From positions 186,001 to 250,000 of the forward strand of contig JAJDOG010000024.1 in the NCBI GenBank assembly GCA_022340285.1: a DNA stretch of 64,000 nucleotides. The letters are read 5' to 3'. Position 1 is the stretch's first letter. Each line of letters starts with the position of its first letter. Under the pieces are notes generated by a model. That model searched no databases, was not told the origin of the DNA, and was given only the letters and a program-made list of their open reading frames with translations. This DNA is from Betaproteobacteria bacterium. GTDB lineage: Bacteria; Pseudomonadota; Gammaproteobacteria; Burkholderiales; SG8-39. This document shows positions 19,041-27,725 of this stretch, one piece after another. Position numbers and translations under genes: made by a program.

Positions 19041-21356
19041 TCAGTGATAGTGACCGAAAGGCGATGTATCCGACTCCCCGCTTTCGAAAGCGTCCGCATC
19101 GCTGCGCGATGCCGGGGCATTCGTGCGGGTGTATCCCGGAATGCTGCGGCGCAGTGCGTCGAGCGGGCTGGTGCCGATCCGCGCCAGGCCGTTCAGTTCC
19201 AGCTGGACGAAGAACTCGTACGTTCGCTGAGTCGAGGACGTCACGAAGCTCTGCACAACCCCACGAACGATCCAGCACCCCGCATTATATTCGATCCCAC
19301 CCAACGCCTCGACGAACTCGTCTGCATAGAAGTCGTAGTTGACGCGCGCCAGCGCGTAAATGCCCCGTCCGAGCGGCCATTGCGCGGAGACGTCCACCTG
19401 CTTGATCTGCGGCTGGGTCGACGTCTCACGCGCGTAACGATAGGCGGCGTTCAGCACCTTTGCGAACTCGGGGGAGAATCGCGCGCCGATGCTGAACCGC
19501 TCCAATTGCACGTCAGACCACGAGTACTGCACGGAAGTTTCACCGCGCCAGTGCGGCGCGATCTGACCACCGATGCTCGCGAGAATCGGCGAGGTCCGTG
19601 CCGTGCGCAGTGGGGTTTGCGGATCGAGCCGGACCTTCTGATCCTCGAAATAGAATCGCTGGCCGACGAACAAACGCACGGCCTCTTGCCCGGTGTCGGG
19701 ACGGATGAGCCGCGAGGTGGCGGCCACCGTAACCTGATTCGCATTGCTGATCCGGTCCCCGCCCACATAGTAATTTTCAGAAAAGAGCTGCGCCGCGTTG
19801 AAATCAGGCACTGACGTGTCGAAAATCGGGATGTCGTTCTGGTTGCGATACGGCACCCAGAGGTAGTAGACCCGCGGTTCGAGCGTGTGGATGAATTCCT
19901 GGTCGAACCACTGTGCGTCGCGATCGAAAAAGAGCCCGGAGTCGAGCGACGCGATCGGAAGAACCCGAGTCGGGTTCGTGTCCGCGCCGGCGGGAAGGTT
20001 GCTCAGACTATAGTAGGTAGCCGACACACCGACCTTGGGGGTGATGTATCCATAGGGCTTCACGAACGGGCGCGCGACATAAGGGTAGACGATGCCGCGC
20101 TTTCCGGTCACCCCGGCCTGTCGCTCGAACGAGACCGCCTCGGCGCTCGCGCCGAGATCGAATCCGCGCCCCACGGTCCGTAGCGCGCTTGCCGTGAGCT
20201 GAGGCATACGCTTGTAGGGAAGCGGCACCGGGTTGTCGGGATCCTGCAGAGTCTGGAACTGTTGCACACGCAGAGTCGAGTTCCACCACCCCGCACCGTA
20301 GGTGATCGACGCCTCCTCCGGGAGATAGACCTGGGTGGCGGTGGCGAGGCGACCCGACAGCTCGCGGAAGTAGTTGTTGTCCGACACCCGGGTGTAGTTG
20401 ATGTTGGTCGTCCAGTTCCCGCCGAACCGCGAGCTATCCTGCAGCGACGCGCCCCAGCGGCTGGTCCCGAGCTGTTTGTCGCGAGGCAGGTATTCGAGGC
20501 GCGCCTCGCCGACGGAGGTCGGAAGGAGATAGCGGAACTGCGAGAGAATCTGGAAGCCACGCCGTTGCATATATCGCGGCGCGATCGTCGCATCGTAGTT
20601 CGGGGCGAGATTCAGGTAGTACGGCGCGATCACTTCCCACCCGCGCGCGTTGCTGATGCCGCCGCTTGGGGGCAGCAATCCGCTCTTGCGCCGGTTGTTG
20701 AGTGGAAAATCGAAGTCCGGCAGCTTGGGCGTCGTCAGCCCCAGAAAAGTCAGCTGCGCACCACGGGCGGTGCCGACTTCGCGGCCCAGGTCGAGATCGA
20801 GCTCTTCCGCAGCGATCTCCCAGTCATCCTGACCCGGCTTGCACGTCGTGAAGGTCGTCTCGCTCGCCCGCACATGATTCTGGCCGTCGAATCGCGCCAC
20901 TTTGGCCGTGCCACGACTCCCGGTCGGAGCCGCCGCGCGGCCCGTTGCGCCCAGCGTGCGCGGCGCAAGCGTGAAGGTCAGATCGTCGATCACGCCGGCG
21001 TTGTCGGAGACACGCAGGCGCAGCCGGGGTCCGCGCAGCTCGTCTTCGCCCATGCGCAGACGCACGTCGCCCAGCGCCTCGGCCTCGTCGAACTCGTTCA
21101 CGTACCGGATGCGGTCGGCAAAAAGCGTGGTTGCTCCCTTGCGCAGCTCTGCGTTCCCGATCGCATCCACTTCCACACCGGCTATGCCGCGGATGCGATC
21201 GGCGACGACGAACGCCGGAATGTCCTCGCCCGGCGGGGGAGGCTGCGAGGGCGGCGTGCGGTGCAGTCTCAGACCCTGTCCCTGGGCAGCGGCATGACCG
21301 CAAAGGGCAAGAGCGAGAATCGCCGCCACCGCAGCGTGGGCGCGAACGGGCTGCAT
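19041..21356 (-). CDS. lptD: LPS-assembly protein LptD
   Basis: Outer-membrane beta-barrel that, plugged by LptE, inserts LPS into the outer leaflet. The 771-residue protein has a signal peptide (AAILALALCGHAAAQ), a periplasmic OstA jellyroll (DAIGNAELRKGATTLFADRI) and a long C-terminal barrel (LptD domain) ending before a Ser/Asp-rich tail. The mature protein has only two cysteines, C172 (TFTTCKPG) and C694 (YNAGCWIVR), instead of the four of Escherichia coli. It is divergent from amgK with a 69-bp gap and followed by surA. Confidence 0.96.
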   Translation of the reverse strand: MQPVRAHAAVAAILALALCGHAAAQGQGLRLHRTPPSQPPPPGEDIPAFVVADRIRGIAGVEVDAIGNAELRKGATTLFADRIRYVNEFDEAEALGDVRLRMGEDELRGPRLRLRVSDNAGVIDDLTFTLAPRTLGATGRAAAPTGSRGTAKVARFDGQNHVRASETTFTTCKPGQDDWEIAAEELDLDLGREVGTARGAQLTFLGLTTPKLPDFDFPLNNRRKSGLLPPSGGISNARGWEVIAPYYLNLAPNYDATIAPRYMQRRGFQILSQFRYLLPTSVGEARLEYLPRDKQLGTSRWGASLQDSSRFGGNWTTNINYTRVSDNNYFRELSGRLATATQVYLPEEASITYGAGWWNSTLRVQQFQTLQDPDNPVPLPYKRMPQLTASALRTVGRGFDLGASAEAVSFERQAGVTGKRGIVYPYVARPFVKPYGYITPKVGVSATYYSLSNLPAGADTNPTRVLPIASLDSGLFFDRDAQWFDQEFIHTLEPRVYYLWVPYRNQNDIPIFDTSVPDFNAAQLFSENYYVGGDRISNANQVTVAATSRLIRPDTGQEAVRLFVGQRFYFEDQKVRLDPQTPLRTARTSPILASIGGQIAPHWRGETSVQYSWSDVQLERFSIGARFSPEFAKVLNAAYRYARETSTQPQIKQVDVSAQWPLGRGIYALARVNYDFYADEFVEALGGIEYNAGCWIVRGVVQSFVTSSTQRTYEFFVQLELNGLARIGTSPLDALRRSIPGYTRTNAPASRSDADAFESGESDTSPFGHYH

Positions 21357-21425
21357 GAGATCGAGTTAGATGTCGTTCTTTTGCTTGCTAAAATCGCACA
21401 ATTCCCGTCACCAGGCAACGACGCG

Positions 21426-22427
21426 ATGGAGCGGCTTGAGGAACTCGAGGACTGGCTGGCCGGGCATTACCGGACCGGCAGCTTCCATCTGACGCCCGCT
21501 TCCGCCGACGCGAGCTTTCGGCGCTACTTCCGCGTCCATCTTGCCGAGGGCCCGATGCCGAGCGTGATCGCCATGGACGCGCCTCCGGAGCACGAGGACT
21601 GCCGCCCCTTCACGCACGTTGCCGGGCTCCTCGCGGCGGCGGGCCTCAACGCCCCCCGGATCCTGGCGCAGGATCTCGAGCGCGGCTTTCTGCTGCTCAC
21701 GGATCTGGGCTCGACCACCTACCTGTCGGCGCTCGATGACTCGAACGCGGACGCGCTCTTCGCGGACGCGATCGACGCCCTCGTCACCTGGCAGCTCGCA
21801 AGCCGCCCCGGAGAGCTGCCGCCGTATGACGAAGCGCTGCTCCGGCGCGAACTCGATCTTTTCCCGGAATGGTACGTCGCCCGCCATCTCGGTGTCGCGC
21901 TCGCGCCAGCTCAGCGCCAGGCGCTCGAGTCTGTTTTCCAGTTGATCATCGCAAGCAATCTCGCGCAGCCACGTGTATACGTGCACCGCGACTACATGCC
22001 GCGCAATCTGATGGTCAGCCAGCCGAACCCGGGCATCCTGGATTTTCAGGACGCCGTATTCGGGCCGATCAGCTACGACGTCGCATCGCTCTTTCGCGAC
22101 GCGTTCATGAGCTGGCCCGAAGAGCGCGTACTCGACTGGACCATCCGCTACTGGGAAAAGGCGCGTCGGGCCGGGTTGCCGGTCGATATGGACTTCGGCG
22201 CTTTCTACAGGGATCTCGAATGGATGGGGCTGCAGCGCCACCTGAAAGTGCTCGGAATCTTCTCGCGCCTGCAATACCGCGACGGAAAACCGGACTACCT
22301 CGACGACACACCTCGATTTCTCGCGTATGTCCGCGCCGCATGCGAGCGCTATGCCGCGCTCGCTCCGCTCACTCGGCTGCTCGACGAGCTCGAAGGTCGG
22401 GCGCCCGAAGTGCGGTACACATTTTAG
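21426..22427 (+). CDS. amgK: N-acetylmuramate/N-acetylglucosamine anomeric kinase
   Basis: APH-fold kinase, 333 residues, that phosphorylates C1 of MurNAc (and GlcNAc) in the MurNAc recycling route that bypasses de novo UDP-MurNAc synthesis. The kinase motifs are VYVHRDYMPRNLM (HxDxxxxN) and GILDFQDAVFGP. The start ATG at 21426 (MERLEELEDWL) is 69 bp from divergent lptD; a TAAAAT box lies at 21389. It is followed after 13 bp by murU, the uridylyltransferase of the same route, which fixes the assignment. Confidence 0.92.
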   Translation: MERLEELEDWLAGHYRTGSFHLTPASADASFRRYFRVHLAEGPMPSVIAMDAPPEHEDCRPFTHVAGLLAAAGLNAPRILAQDLERGFLLLTDLGSTTYLSALDDSNADALFADAIDALVTWQLASRPGELPPYDEALLRRELDLFPEWYVARHLGVALAPAQRQALESVFQLIIASNLAQPRVYVHRDYMPRNLMVSQPNPGILDFQDAVFGPISYDVASLFRDAFMSWPEERVLDWTIRYWEKARRAGLPVDMDFGAFYRDLEWMGLQRHLKVLGIFSRLQYRDGKPDYLDDTPRFLAYVRAACERYAALAPLTRLLDELEGRAPEVRYTF

Positions 22428-22440
22428 AAGCCGTCGCGAA

Positions 22441-23136
22441 ATGCACGCTGGCCCTTCTTCCCGGGTGAAGGCGATGATCCTCGCGGCCGGCCGCGGTGAG
22501 CGCATGCGCCCGCTGACGGACCAGGTGCCCAAGGCCCTGCTCGAAGTGGGCGGACAGCCGCTCGTGGCCTGGCTCATCGAACGCCTGCGCGAAGGCGGCG
22601 TCCGCGAGATCGTCATGAACCACGCTCATCTCGGCGCGGCGATCGAATCGGCGCTCGGCGACGGCGGACGGCTCGGCGTCTCGATCCGCTACTCGCCGGA
22701 AGCGCCCGCGCTGGAGACCGCCGGCGGGATCGCGAATGCACTGCCGCTGCTGGGCGACGATCCATTTGTCGCGGCCAACGCCGACGTGTTCTGCGATCTG
22801 GATTTCTCGCACCTTGTCCGCCGGAAGCTCGGCGATTCGTTGGCCCACCTCGTGCTGATCGACAATCCCGCCCATCACCCGCTGGGCGACTTCACGCTCA
22901 CGGGTGACCGCGTCGGGAACGCCACGGCGGGCCGACTGACGTTCGCGGGAATCGGCCTCTATTCACCGGTGCTCTTCGCCGGCGTCCGCCGCGGCGAGAA
23001 GGCGCAGCTTGCCACGCTCTTGCGCGATGCAGCCGAGAAGGGACTCGTGAGCGGAGAGCACTTCCGCGGCCGCTGGGTGGATGTCGGAACGCCTGAGCGC
23101 CTGGCGACGCTGAACCAGTCGCTGGCCAACCGATGA
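22441..23136 (+). CDS. murU: N-acetylmuramate alpha-1-phosphate uridylyltransferase
   Basis: Nucleotidyltransferase, 231 residues, that makes UDP-MurNAc from MurNAc-1-phosphate, closing the AmgK-MurU recycling route. It has the signature MILAAGRGERMRPLTDQVPK, the lysine-containing PKALLEVGG, ETAGGIANALPLLGDDP and NADVFCDLDF. I chose ATG 22441 (MHAGPSSRVKAM); ATG 22474, which starts at MILAAGRG, is also possible. The stop overlaps the next gene by ATGA. Confidence 0.93.
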   Translation: MHAGPSSRVKAMILAAGRGERMRPLTDQVPKALLEVGGQPLVAWLIERLREGGVREIVMNHAHLGAAIESALGDGGRLGVSIRYSPEAPALETAGGIANALPLLGDDPFVAANADVFCDLDFSHLVRRKLGDSLAHLVLIDNPAHHPLGDFTLTGDRVGNATAGRLTFAGIGLYSPVLFAGVRRGEKAQLATLLRDAAEKGLVSGEHFRGRWVDVGTPERLATLNQSLANR

Positions 23137-23552
23137 GCGCCCTCGACCCGGAGGAGGTCGCGCGGGCACTTAAGCTCGACCCGGCGTGGGCCACGCAACT
23201 GCGCGAGCAGTGGCTGGACGTGATGGCGCTCGCGATGTTCGGCGACCTCAAGGCGCAACGCCTGGGCGCGCTCCCGCGCCTGCGCAAGAAGGGGCTCGAT
23301 TGCGGCGAGAAGTTGCGCTCCATGCTAGCAGACCGCGGCTGGATCCCGCAGCCGCGCGAGCAGCTCAAGAACGCTCTGGCTTCCGCGCTCGCGCTGGAAC
23401 AGGCTCTAAATGACCTCGAGACCGGCGCGCAGGAACTCGACGGGGGGGTGGACCTCGTTGCGTATCGCGATCTGGTGTCCAAGCTGAGCGCCACGGCTCG
23501 CGAGGTACTGCGCGGCCGGAGTAACGAATGGGCCTCGCTGCTTGATGCTTGA
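23133..23552 (+). CDS. Hypothetical helical protein coupled to murU
   Basis: A 139-residue soluble protein without signal peptide or membrane segment, predicted mainly helical (EQWLDVMALAMFGDLKAQRL; LKNALASALALEQALNDLE). It starts inside the murU stop (ATGA), so it is made with MurU. Codon use and GC pattern look like real coding DNA. I do not recognise the family. It may be a regulator or partner in cell-wall recycling, but this is only context. The gap 23553-23700 after it shows no gene. Confidence 0.6.
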   Translation: MSALDPEEVARALKLDPAWATQLREQWLDVMALAMFGDLKAQRLGALPRLRKKGLDCGEKLRSMLADRGWIPQPREQLKNALASALALEQALNDLETGAQELDGGVDLVAYRDLVSKLSATAREVLRGRSNEWASLLDA

Positions 23553-23700
23553 TCAATGCTCCTAGCCGAAGATAGCTGGGCGGCGCCCAGGGCCGCAGGG
23601 GTGTCCTCGTATGGGTGCCCGGCTCGCCCCGCGAAGCAGCGGAATCAATGTGTGAAACCTAAGTCTTGCCAAGTCACCTCTGCGCCCCGACACTTGGGAT

Positions 23701-25014
23701 ATGCGTCATATTGAGCCTTATCGCGCGCGCCGAGTGCGCCTGCTCGAAGCCATGGAGGCCGGCGTTGCCGTCGTCCCGACGGCGCCGGAGCGCCTGCGCA
23801 ACCGCGACAGCGACTACCTCTATCGATTCGACAGCTATTTCTATTACCTGACCGGCTTCCCGGAGCCCGACGCGCTCCTGGTACTCGTCGCGGGCAGCAA
23901 GCCGAAGTCGGTGCTGTTTTGCCGCGAGAAGAACCCCGAGCGGGAGCTTTGGGACGGGTATCGCCACGGCTTCGAGGCAGCGCGCGACACGTTCGGATTC
24001 GATGAAGCGCATCCGATCGCCGAGCTCGACACCAAGCTGCCGGAACTTCTCGCCAATCAGCCGACACTCTTCTTTGCGCCGGGGATGGATCCCGCTTGGG
24101 ATGCGCGGGTGATGGGATGGCTCAACCAGGTGCGCGCCAAGGCGCGCATGGGCGTCGTCGCGCCTGCCGACATCCGGGACATCCGCTCGATCCTGGACGA
24201 AATGCGCCTGGTGAAGGACGAGCACGAGATCGCAACCATGCGTCGTGCTGCCGAGCTCTCGGCGGGCGCACACGTGCGCGCGATGCGTGCGGCGCGGCCG
24301 GGAATGATGGAGTACGAGATCGAGGCCGAGCTCCTGCACGAGTTTCGCCGGCATGGCGCGCAGTTCCCGGCCTACTGGCCGATCGTCGCGAGTGGTCCGA
24401 ACGCGTGCGTGCTGCATTACCGGGAGAACGACCGGTTGATGGGCGAAGGGGACCTGCTTTTGATCGACGCGGGCGGCGAGCTCGACGGGTACGCGGCGGA
24501 CATCACGCGCACGTTTCCGGTGAGCGGGACGTTCAACGGGCCTCAGCGGGCCATCTACGAGCTCGTGCTCGCCGCGCAGACAGCCGCCGCTGCACAGGTC
24601 AAACCGGGAAATCGCTGGGACATGCCGCACGAAGCGGCAGTGAAGGTGATCGCGCAAGGACTCATCGACCTGGGCCTGTGCACGGGCACGCTGGACTCCG
24701 TCATCGAGTCGGAGGATTACAAGCGCTTCTACATGCATCGGACGGGGCATTGGCTGGGCCTGGACGTTCACGACGCGGGCGATTACAAGGAAAGCGGCGA
24801 GTGGAAGCTGCTCCGACCCGGAATGACGCTCACCGTGGAGCCGGGCTGTTACATCCGGCCCGCCGAGAACGTGCCCGAGGAATTCTGGAATATCGGCGTC
24901 CGCATCGAAGACGACGCGCTCGTTACCGAGAATGGGTGCGAGCTGATCACCGCGGCAGCTCCGAAAACGGTAGCGGACATCGAAGCGCTGATGCGCGATG
25001 CGCGATCGGTTTGA
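23701..25014 (+). CDS. pepP: Xaa-Pro aminopeptidase
   Basis: Proline-specific aminopeptidase P, M24B family, 437 residues, cytoplasmic, two-metal. The N-terminal creatinase-like domain starts MRHIEPYRARRVRLLEAM. Metal ligands are visible in LLIDAGGELDGYAADITRTF (two Asp), HRTGHWLGLDVHDAG (His), LTVEPGCYI (Glu) and IGVRIEDDALV (Glu). The length is normal. It overlaps ubiH by 17 bp, the standard proteobacterial pepP-ubiH pair. Confidence 0.96.
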   Translation: MRHIEPYRARRVRLLEAMEAGVAVVPTAPERLRNRDSDYLYRFDSYFYYLTGFPEPDALLVLVAGSKPKSVLFCREKNPERELWDGYRHGFEAARDTFGFDEAHPIAELDTKLPELLANQPTLFFAPGMDPAWDARVMGWLNQVRAKARMGVVAPADIRDIRSILDEMRLVKDEHEIATMRRAAELSAGAHVRAMRAARPGMMEYEIEAELLHEFRRHGAQFPAYWPIVASGPNACVLHYRENDRLMGEGDLLLIDAGGELDGYAADITRTFPVSGTFNGPQRAIYELVLAAQTAAAAQVKPGNRWDMPHEAAVKVIAQGLIDLGLCTGTLDSVIESEDYKRFYMHRTGHWLGLDVHDAGDYKESGEWKLLRPGMTLTVEPGCYIRPAENVPEEFWNIGVRIEDDALVTENGCELITAAAPKTVADIEALMRDARSV

Positions 25015-26149
25015 CATCGTCGTAGCCGGCGGCGGTCCGGTCGGCGCGGCGCTGGCGCTCTCGCTGCGAGAGAGTGGCCTCGCAGTGGCGCTGGTCGAGC
25101 CGCGGCAGCCTGATCAGGGCGAATCGGCAGCCGCGCCCTTCCGACCTATCGCGCTGTCCCATGCGAGCCGATTCGTGCTGGAGCAAATCGGCGTGTTCGG
25201 GGCGCTGCCCGTCACGCCGATCCAGAGTGTGCACATCTCGCAGGCTGGCGGTTTTGGCCGCACGCTGATTCACGCCCGGGAGCTCGACGTGCCCGCACTC
25301 GGCTACGTCACCGACCTCGCGCCTCTCGTCAGGAGCCTGCTTACCGCTGCGGCCCCCGAGCACATCGCGTCGCGGGTGACGGGCTGGGAGGATGCGGGCA
25401 ACGTCGTGCGCGTGCGGCTTTCCGGCGGCGCGCTAGACGAGGTCGTTACGCGACTGCTGGTACTCGCCGACGGAGGACACTCGGCCGCCGACGATCTCAG
25501 CCTGCGCGACTACGGCCAGACCGCCATCGTCGCGCCGGTGCGCCCCGAGCGCGTCGCGGCGCACACAGCGTACGAGCGCTTCACCTCGGAGGGGCCCGCA
25601 GCGTTACTGCCCTTCGTTGATCGCTATGCACTCATCTGGAGCGTGCGCACCGATCGGGCGCCGGAGCTGATGAACGCGCCGGACTCCGCGTTTCTCGGCG
25701 AGATCAAAAGCCTGTTTGGCCGCCGGTTCGGTGATTTCGCGGAAGTGGGCACTCGCGTGGGTTATCCGCTCGTGCTGCGGTTTTGCCGCACGACAGCAGT
25801 GGGTCCACGCACTATTGCCATCGGCAACGCCGCGCAGACACTGCATCCTGTCGCGGGTCAGGGGCTCAATCTCGGATTGCGCGACGCAGCCGAGCTTGCC
25901 GAAGCAGTCCTGCGTGGCGGGCAGTCAGGACTTGAATCTGCCGGATTGGCCGCGCGCTTCGCCGCGCAGCGCCGCCGCGATCGGTACGCAAGTATCGGAA
26001 TTACCGAAGGCTTGGTACGAGTGTTCGGCTCCGATCGTCCGTTGGCACGTGCACTGCGCGGTGCCGGCTTGGTGGCGCTCGATCTCACGCCGCCCGCGCG
26101 AAGGCTGCTTGCGCGCCGATTCGTGTTTGGTTTGCGCGCGCTGCCCTGA
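24998..26149 (+). CDS. ubiH: 2-octaprenyl-6-methoxyphenol hydroxylase UbiH
   Basis: FAD-dependent hydroxylase of ubiquinone synthesis, 383 residues. The N-terminal FAD motif is VVAGGGPVGAALA, the middle motif is LLVLADGGHSAADD, and the C-terminal IAIGNAAQTLHPVAGQGLNLGLRDA is the UbiH signature (shown in parts). ATG 24998 (MRDRFDIVVAG) overlaps pepP by 17 bp. A second, different family member lies at 616-1776. The following 250-bp gap carries a short AT-rich patch (26275-26290) and a TAGAAT box at 26352. Confidence 0.93.
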   Translation: MRDRFDIVVAGGGPVGAALALSLRESGLAVALVEPRQPDQGESAAAPFRPIALSHASRFVLEQIGVFGALPVTPIQSVHISQAGGFGRTLIHARELDVPALGYVTDLAPLVRSLLTAAAPEHIASRVTGWEDAGNVVRVRLSGGALDEVVTRLLVLADGGHSAADDLSLRDYGQTAIVAPVRPERVAAHTAYERFTSEGPAALLPFVDRYALIWSVRTDRAPELMNAPDSAFLGEIKSLFGRRFGDFAEVGTRVGYPLVLRFCRTTAVGPRTIAIGNAAQTLHPVAGQGLNLGLRDAAELAEAVLRGGQSGLESAGLAARFAAQRRRDRYASIGITEGLVRVFGSDRPLARALRGAGLVALDLTPPARRLLARRFVFGLRALP

Positions 26150-26399
26150 ACTTGCGCGTGCGTCGCACGAGCCTTTTCCGCATTACGCGCGCCGCTTCCG
26201 TAACTTAGCTTCGTAAATTCACGAGACCATCAAGAACTGAGCGCTGCTTGCGCGCGCGTCGCTGCGACCCGACATCGAATAAAATTTTTCCGACGTGCGA
26301 AAAGTTTGCGCTGTTCGATCGAGATCATACCCAACCGCCGTCGTTTGCGAGTAGAATCCGCTCCCGTTTCTCTTCTGTTCGACCCACCCCACAACGACA

Positions 26400-27407
26400 A
26401 TGCGGATCGGCCCGCACATGCTGCGGAACAATCTCTTCGTCGCCCCGATGGCGGGTGTCACGGACCGTCCGTTCCGGAATCTGTGCCGTCGCTATGGCGC
26501 CGGCCTCGCGATTTCCGAGATGGTGACGTCCCGGCGCGAGTTGTGGCAGAGCGACAAGACCCGCCGGCGCCTCGATCATACGGGCGAGACGGATCCGATC
26601 GCCGTGCAGATTGCCGGCGCCGAGCCGCAGCGGATGGCCGACGCGGCGCGTTTCAACGTCGATCAGGGTGCCCGGATCATCGACATCAATATGGGGTGTC
26701 CGGCGAAGAAGGTCTGCAACACTGCCGCCGGGTCGGCGCTCCTGCGAGACGAAACGCTCGTCGGTCGGATCATCGAGGCAGTCGTCGCGGCCGTGGACGT
26801 GCCGGTGACCCTGAAGTACCGGACCGGCTGGGACCCGCAGCACCGCAACGCAGTCAGGGTCGCGCGCATCGCGGAAGAAGCGGGAGCGCAGCTGCTTACC
26901 CTGCATGGACGCACGCGCGCCTGCGGGTTCTCGGGGGCCGTCGAGTACGACACGATCCGCGAGGTGAAGCGCTCGACCCGGCTCCCGGTCGTTGCGAACG
27001 GCGACATCGGGACGGCCGAAGAGGCCAGGCGCGTCCTCGACTATACCGGCGCCGACGGCGTGATGATCGGCCGCGCCGCGCAAGGCCGTCCATGGCTGTT
27101 CCGTGAGATCGCCACCTATCTGGCCACGGGCGAGAAGCCCGCGGGGCCGTCCATCGATGAAGTGCGCGACGTGCTCGTGAATCATCTTCACGAGCTCTAC
27201 GGCCTGCACGGGCGCGACGCCGGTGTGCGGATTGCCCGCAAGCACATTCACTGGACCACGAGAGGCCTCCCGGGCTGGGCGGAATTCCGGCACGAGATCA
27301 ACGGGCTCGACACCTGCGAGGCGCAGCTCGCGGCGGTGGAACGATTTTTCAAAAAGCTCGCGCAGGGAGAACCGCACCTGCGTCCAGAGGAGGAGCTTCC
27401 GGCATGA
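26400..27407 (+). CDS. dusB: tRNA-dihydrouridine synthase B
   Basis: FMN- and NADPH-dependent reductase, 335 residues, that makes dihydrouridine in the tRNA D loop (U17 in Escherichia coli). It has the N-terminal FVAPMAGVTDRPFRNLC, the catalytic C100 in INMGCPAKKVCN, TLHGRTRACGFSG and the FMN-phosphate motif VVANGDIGTAEEA. It overlaps fis by ATGA, the conserved dusB-fis operon. A TAGAAT box is 42 bp upstream of the start. Confidence 0.97.
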   Translation: MRIGPHMLRNNLFVAPMAGVTDRPFRNLCRRYGAGLAISEMVTSRRELWQSDKTRRRLDHTGETDPIAVQIAGAEPQRMADAARFNVDQGARIIDINMGCPAKKVCNTAAGSALLRDETLVGRIIEAVVAAVDVPVTLKYRTGWDPQHRNAVRVARIAEEAGAQLLTLHGRTRACGFSGAVEYDTIREVKRSTRLPVVANGDIGTAEEARRVLDYTGADGVMIGRAAQGRPWLFREIATYLATGEKPAGPSIDEVRDVLVNHLHELYGLHGRDAGVRIARKHIHWTTRGLPGWAEFRHEINGLDTCEAQLAAVERFFKKLAQGEPHLRPEEELPA

Positions 27408-27646
27408 AACAACAGACCAGCGAGATCGCGGACTGTGTTCGCAAATCCCTCGACCGTTACTTCACCGACCTCGACGGGGCGCGGCCGCGCGCGATCTATG
27501 ACATGGTCATCAAAAATGTCGAGAAGCCCTTGCTCGAGGCGGTGCTGATCCAGGCCGAGGGGAACCAGACGATCGCCGCCCAGATGCTCGGGATCAACCG
27601 CAACACGCTGCGCAAGAAGATGGCGCAGCACAAGATCAAGCTCTGA
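27404..27646 (+). CDS. fis: Fis-family nucleoid DNA-binding protein
   Basis: Small homodimeric nucleoid protein that bends DNA and regulates stable RNA and growth-phase genes. The 80-residue protein has an N-terminal dimer region and the C-terminal helix-turn-helix [18 protein letters not shown] ending [11 protein letters not shown]. It is shorter than the 98-residue Escherichia coli protein, lacking part of the N-terminal arm, which is normal for betaproteobacteria. It is coupled to dusB. Confidence 0.95.
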   Translation: MKQQTSEIADCVRKSLDRYFTDLDGARPRAIYDMVIKNVEKPLLEAVLIQAEGNQTIAAQMLGINRNTLRKKMAQHKIKL

Positions 27647-27725
27647 GCGCGCGCGTAGTGGGGTATGCGGGGAGCGGGGTACAATTCGCGCTCCGCACGC
27701 GGCCGCCCCCACGACTCCTTCCGGC

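Noticed and set aside
20262-22427. 721-codon frame that would extend amgK into lptD
   Set aside because: The first half is antisense to lptD; the kinase similarity begins only at ATG 21426.
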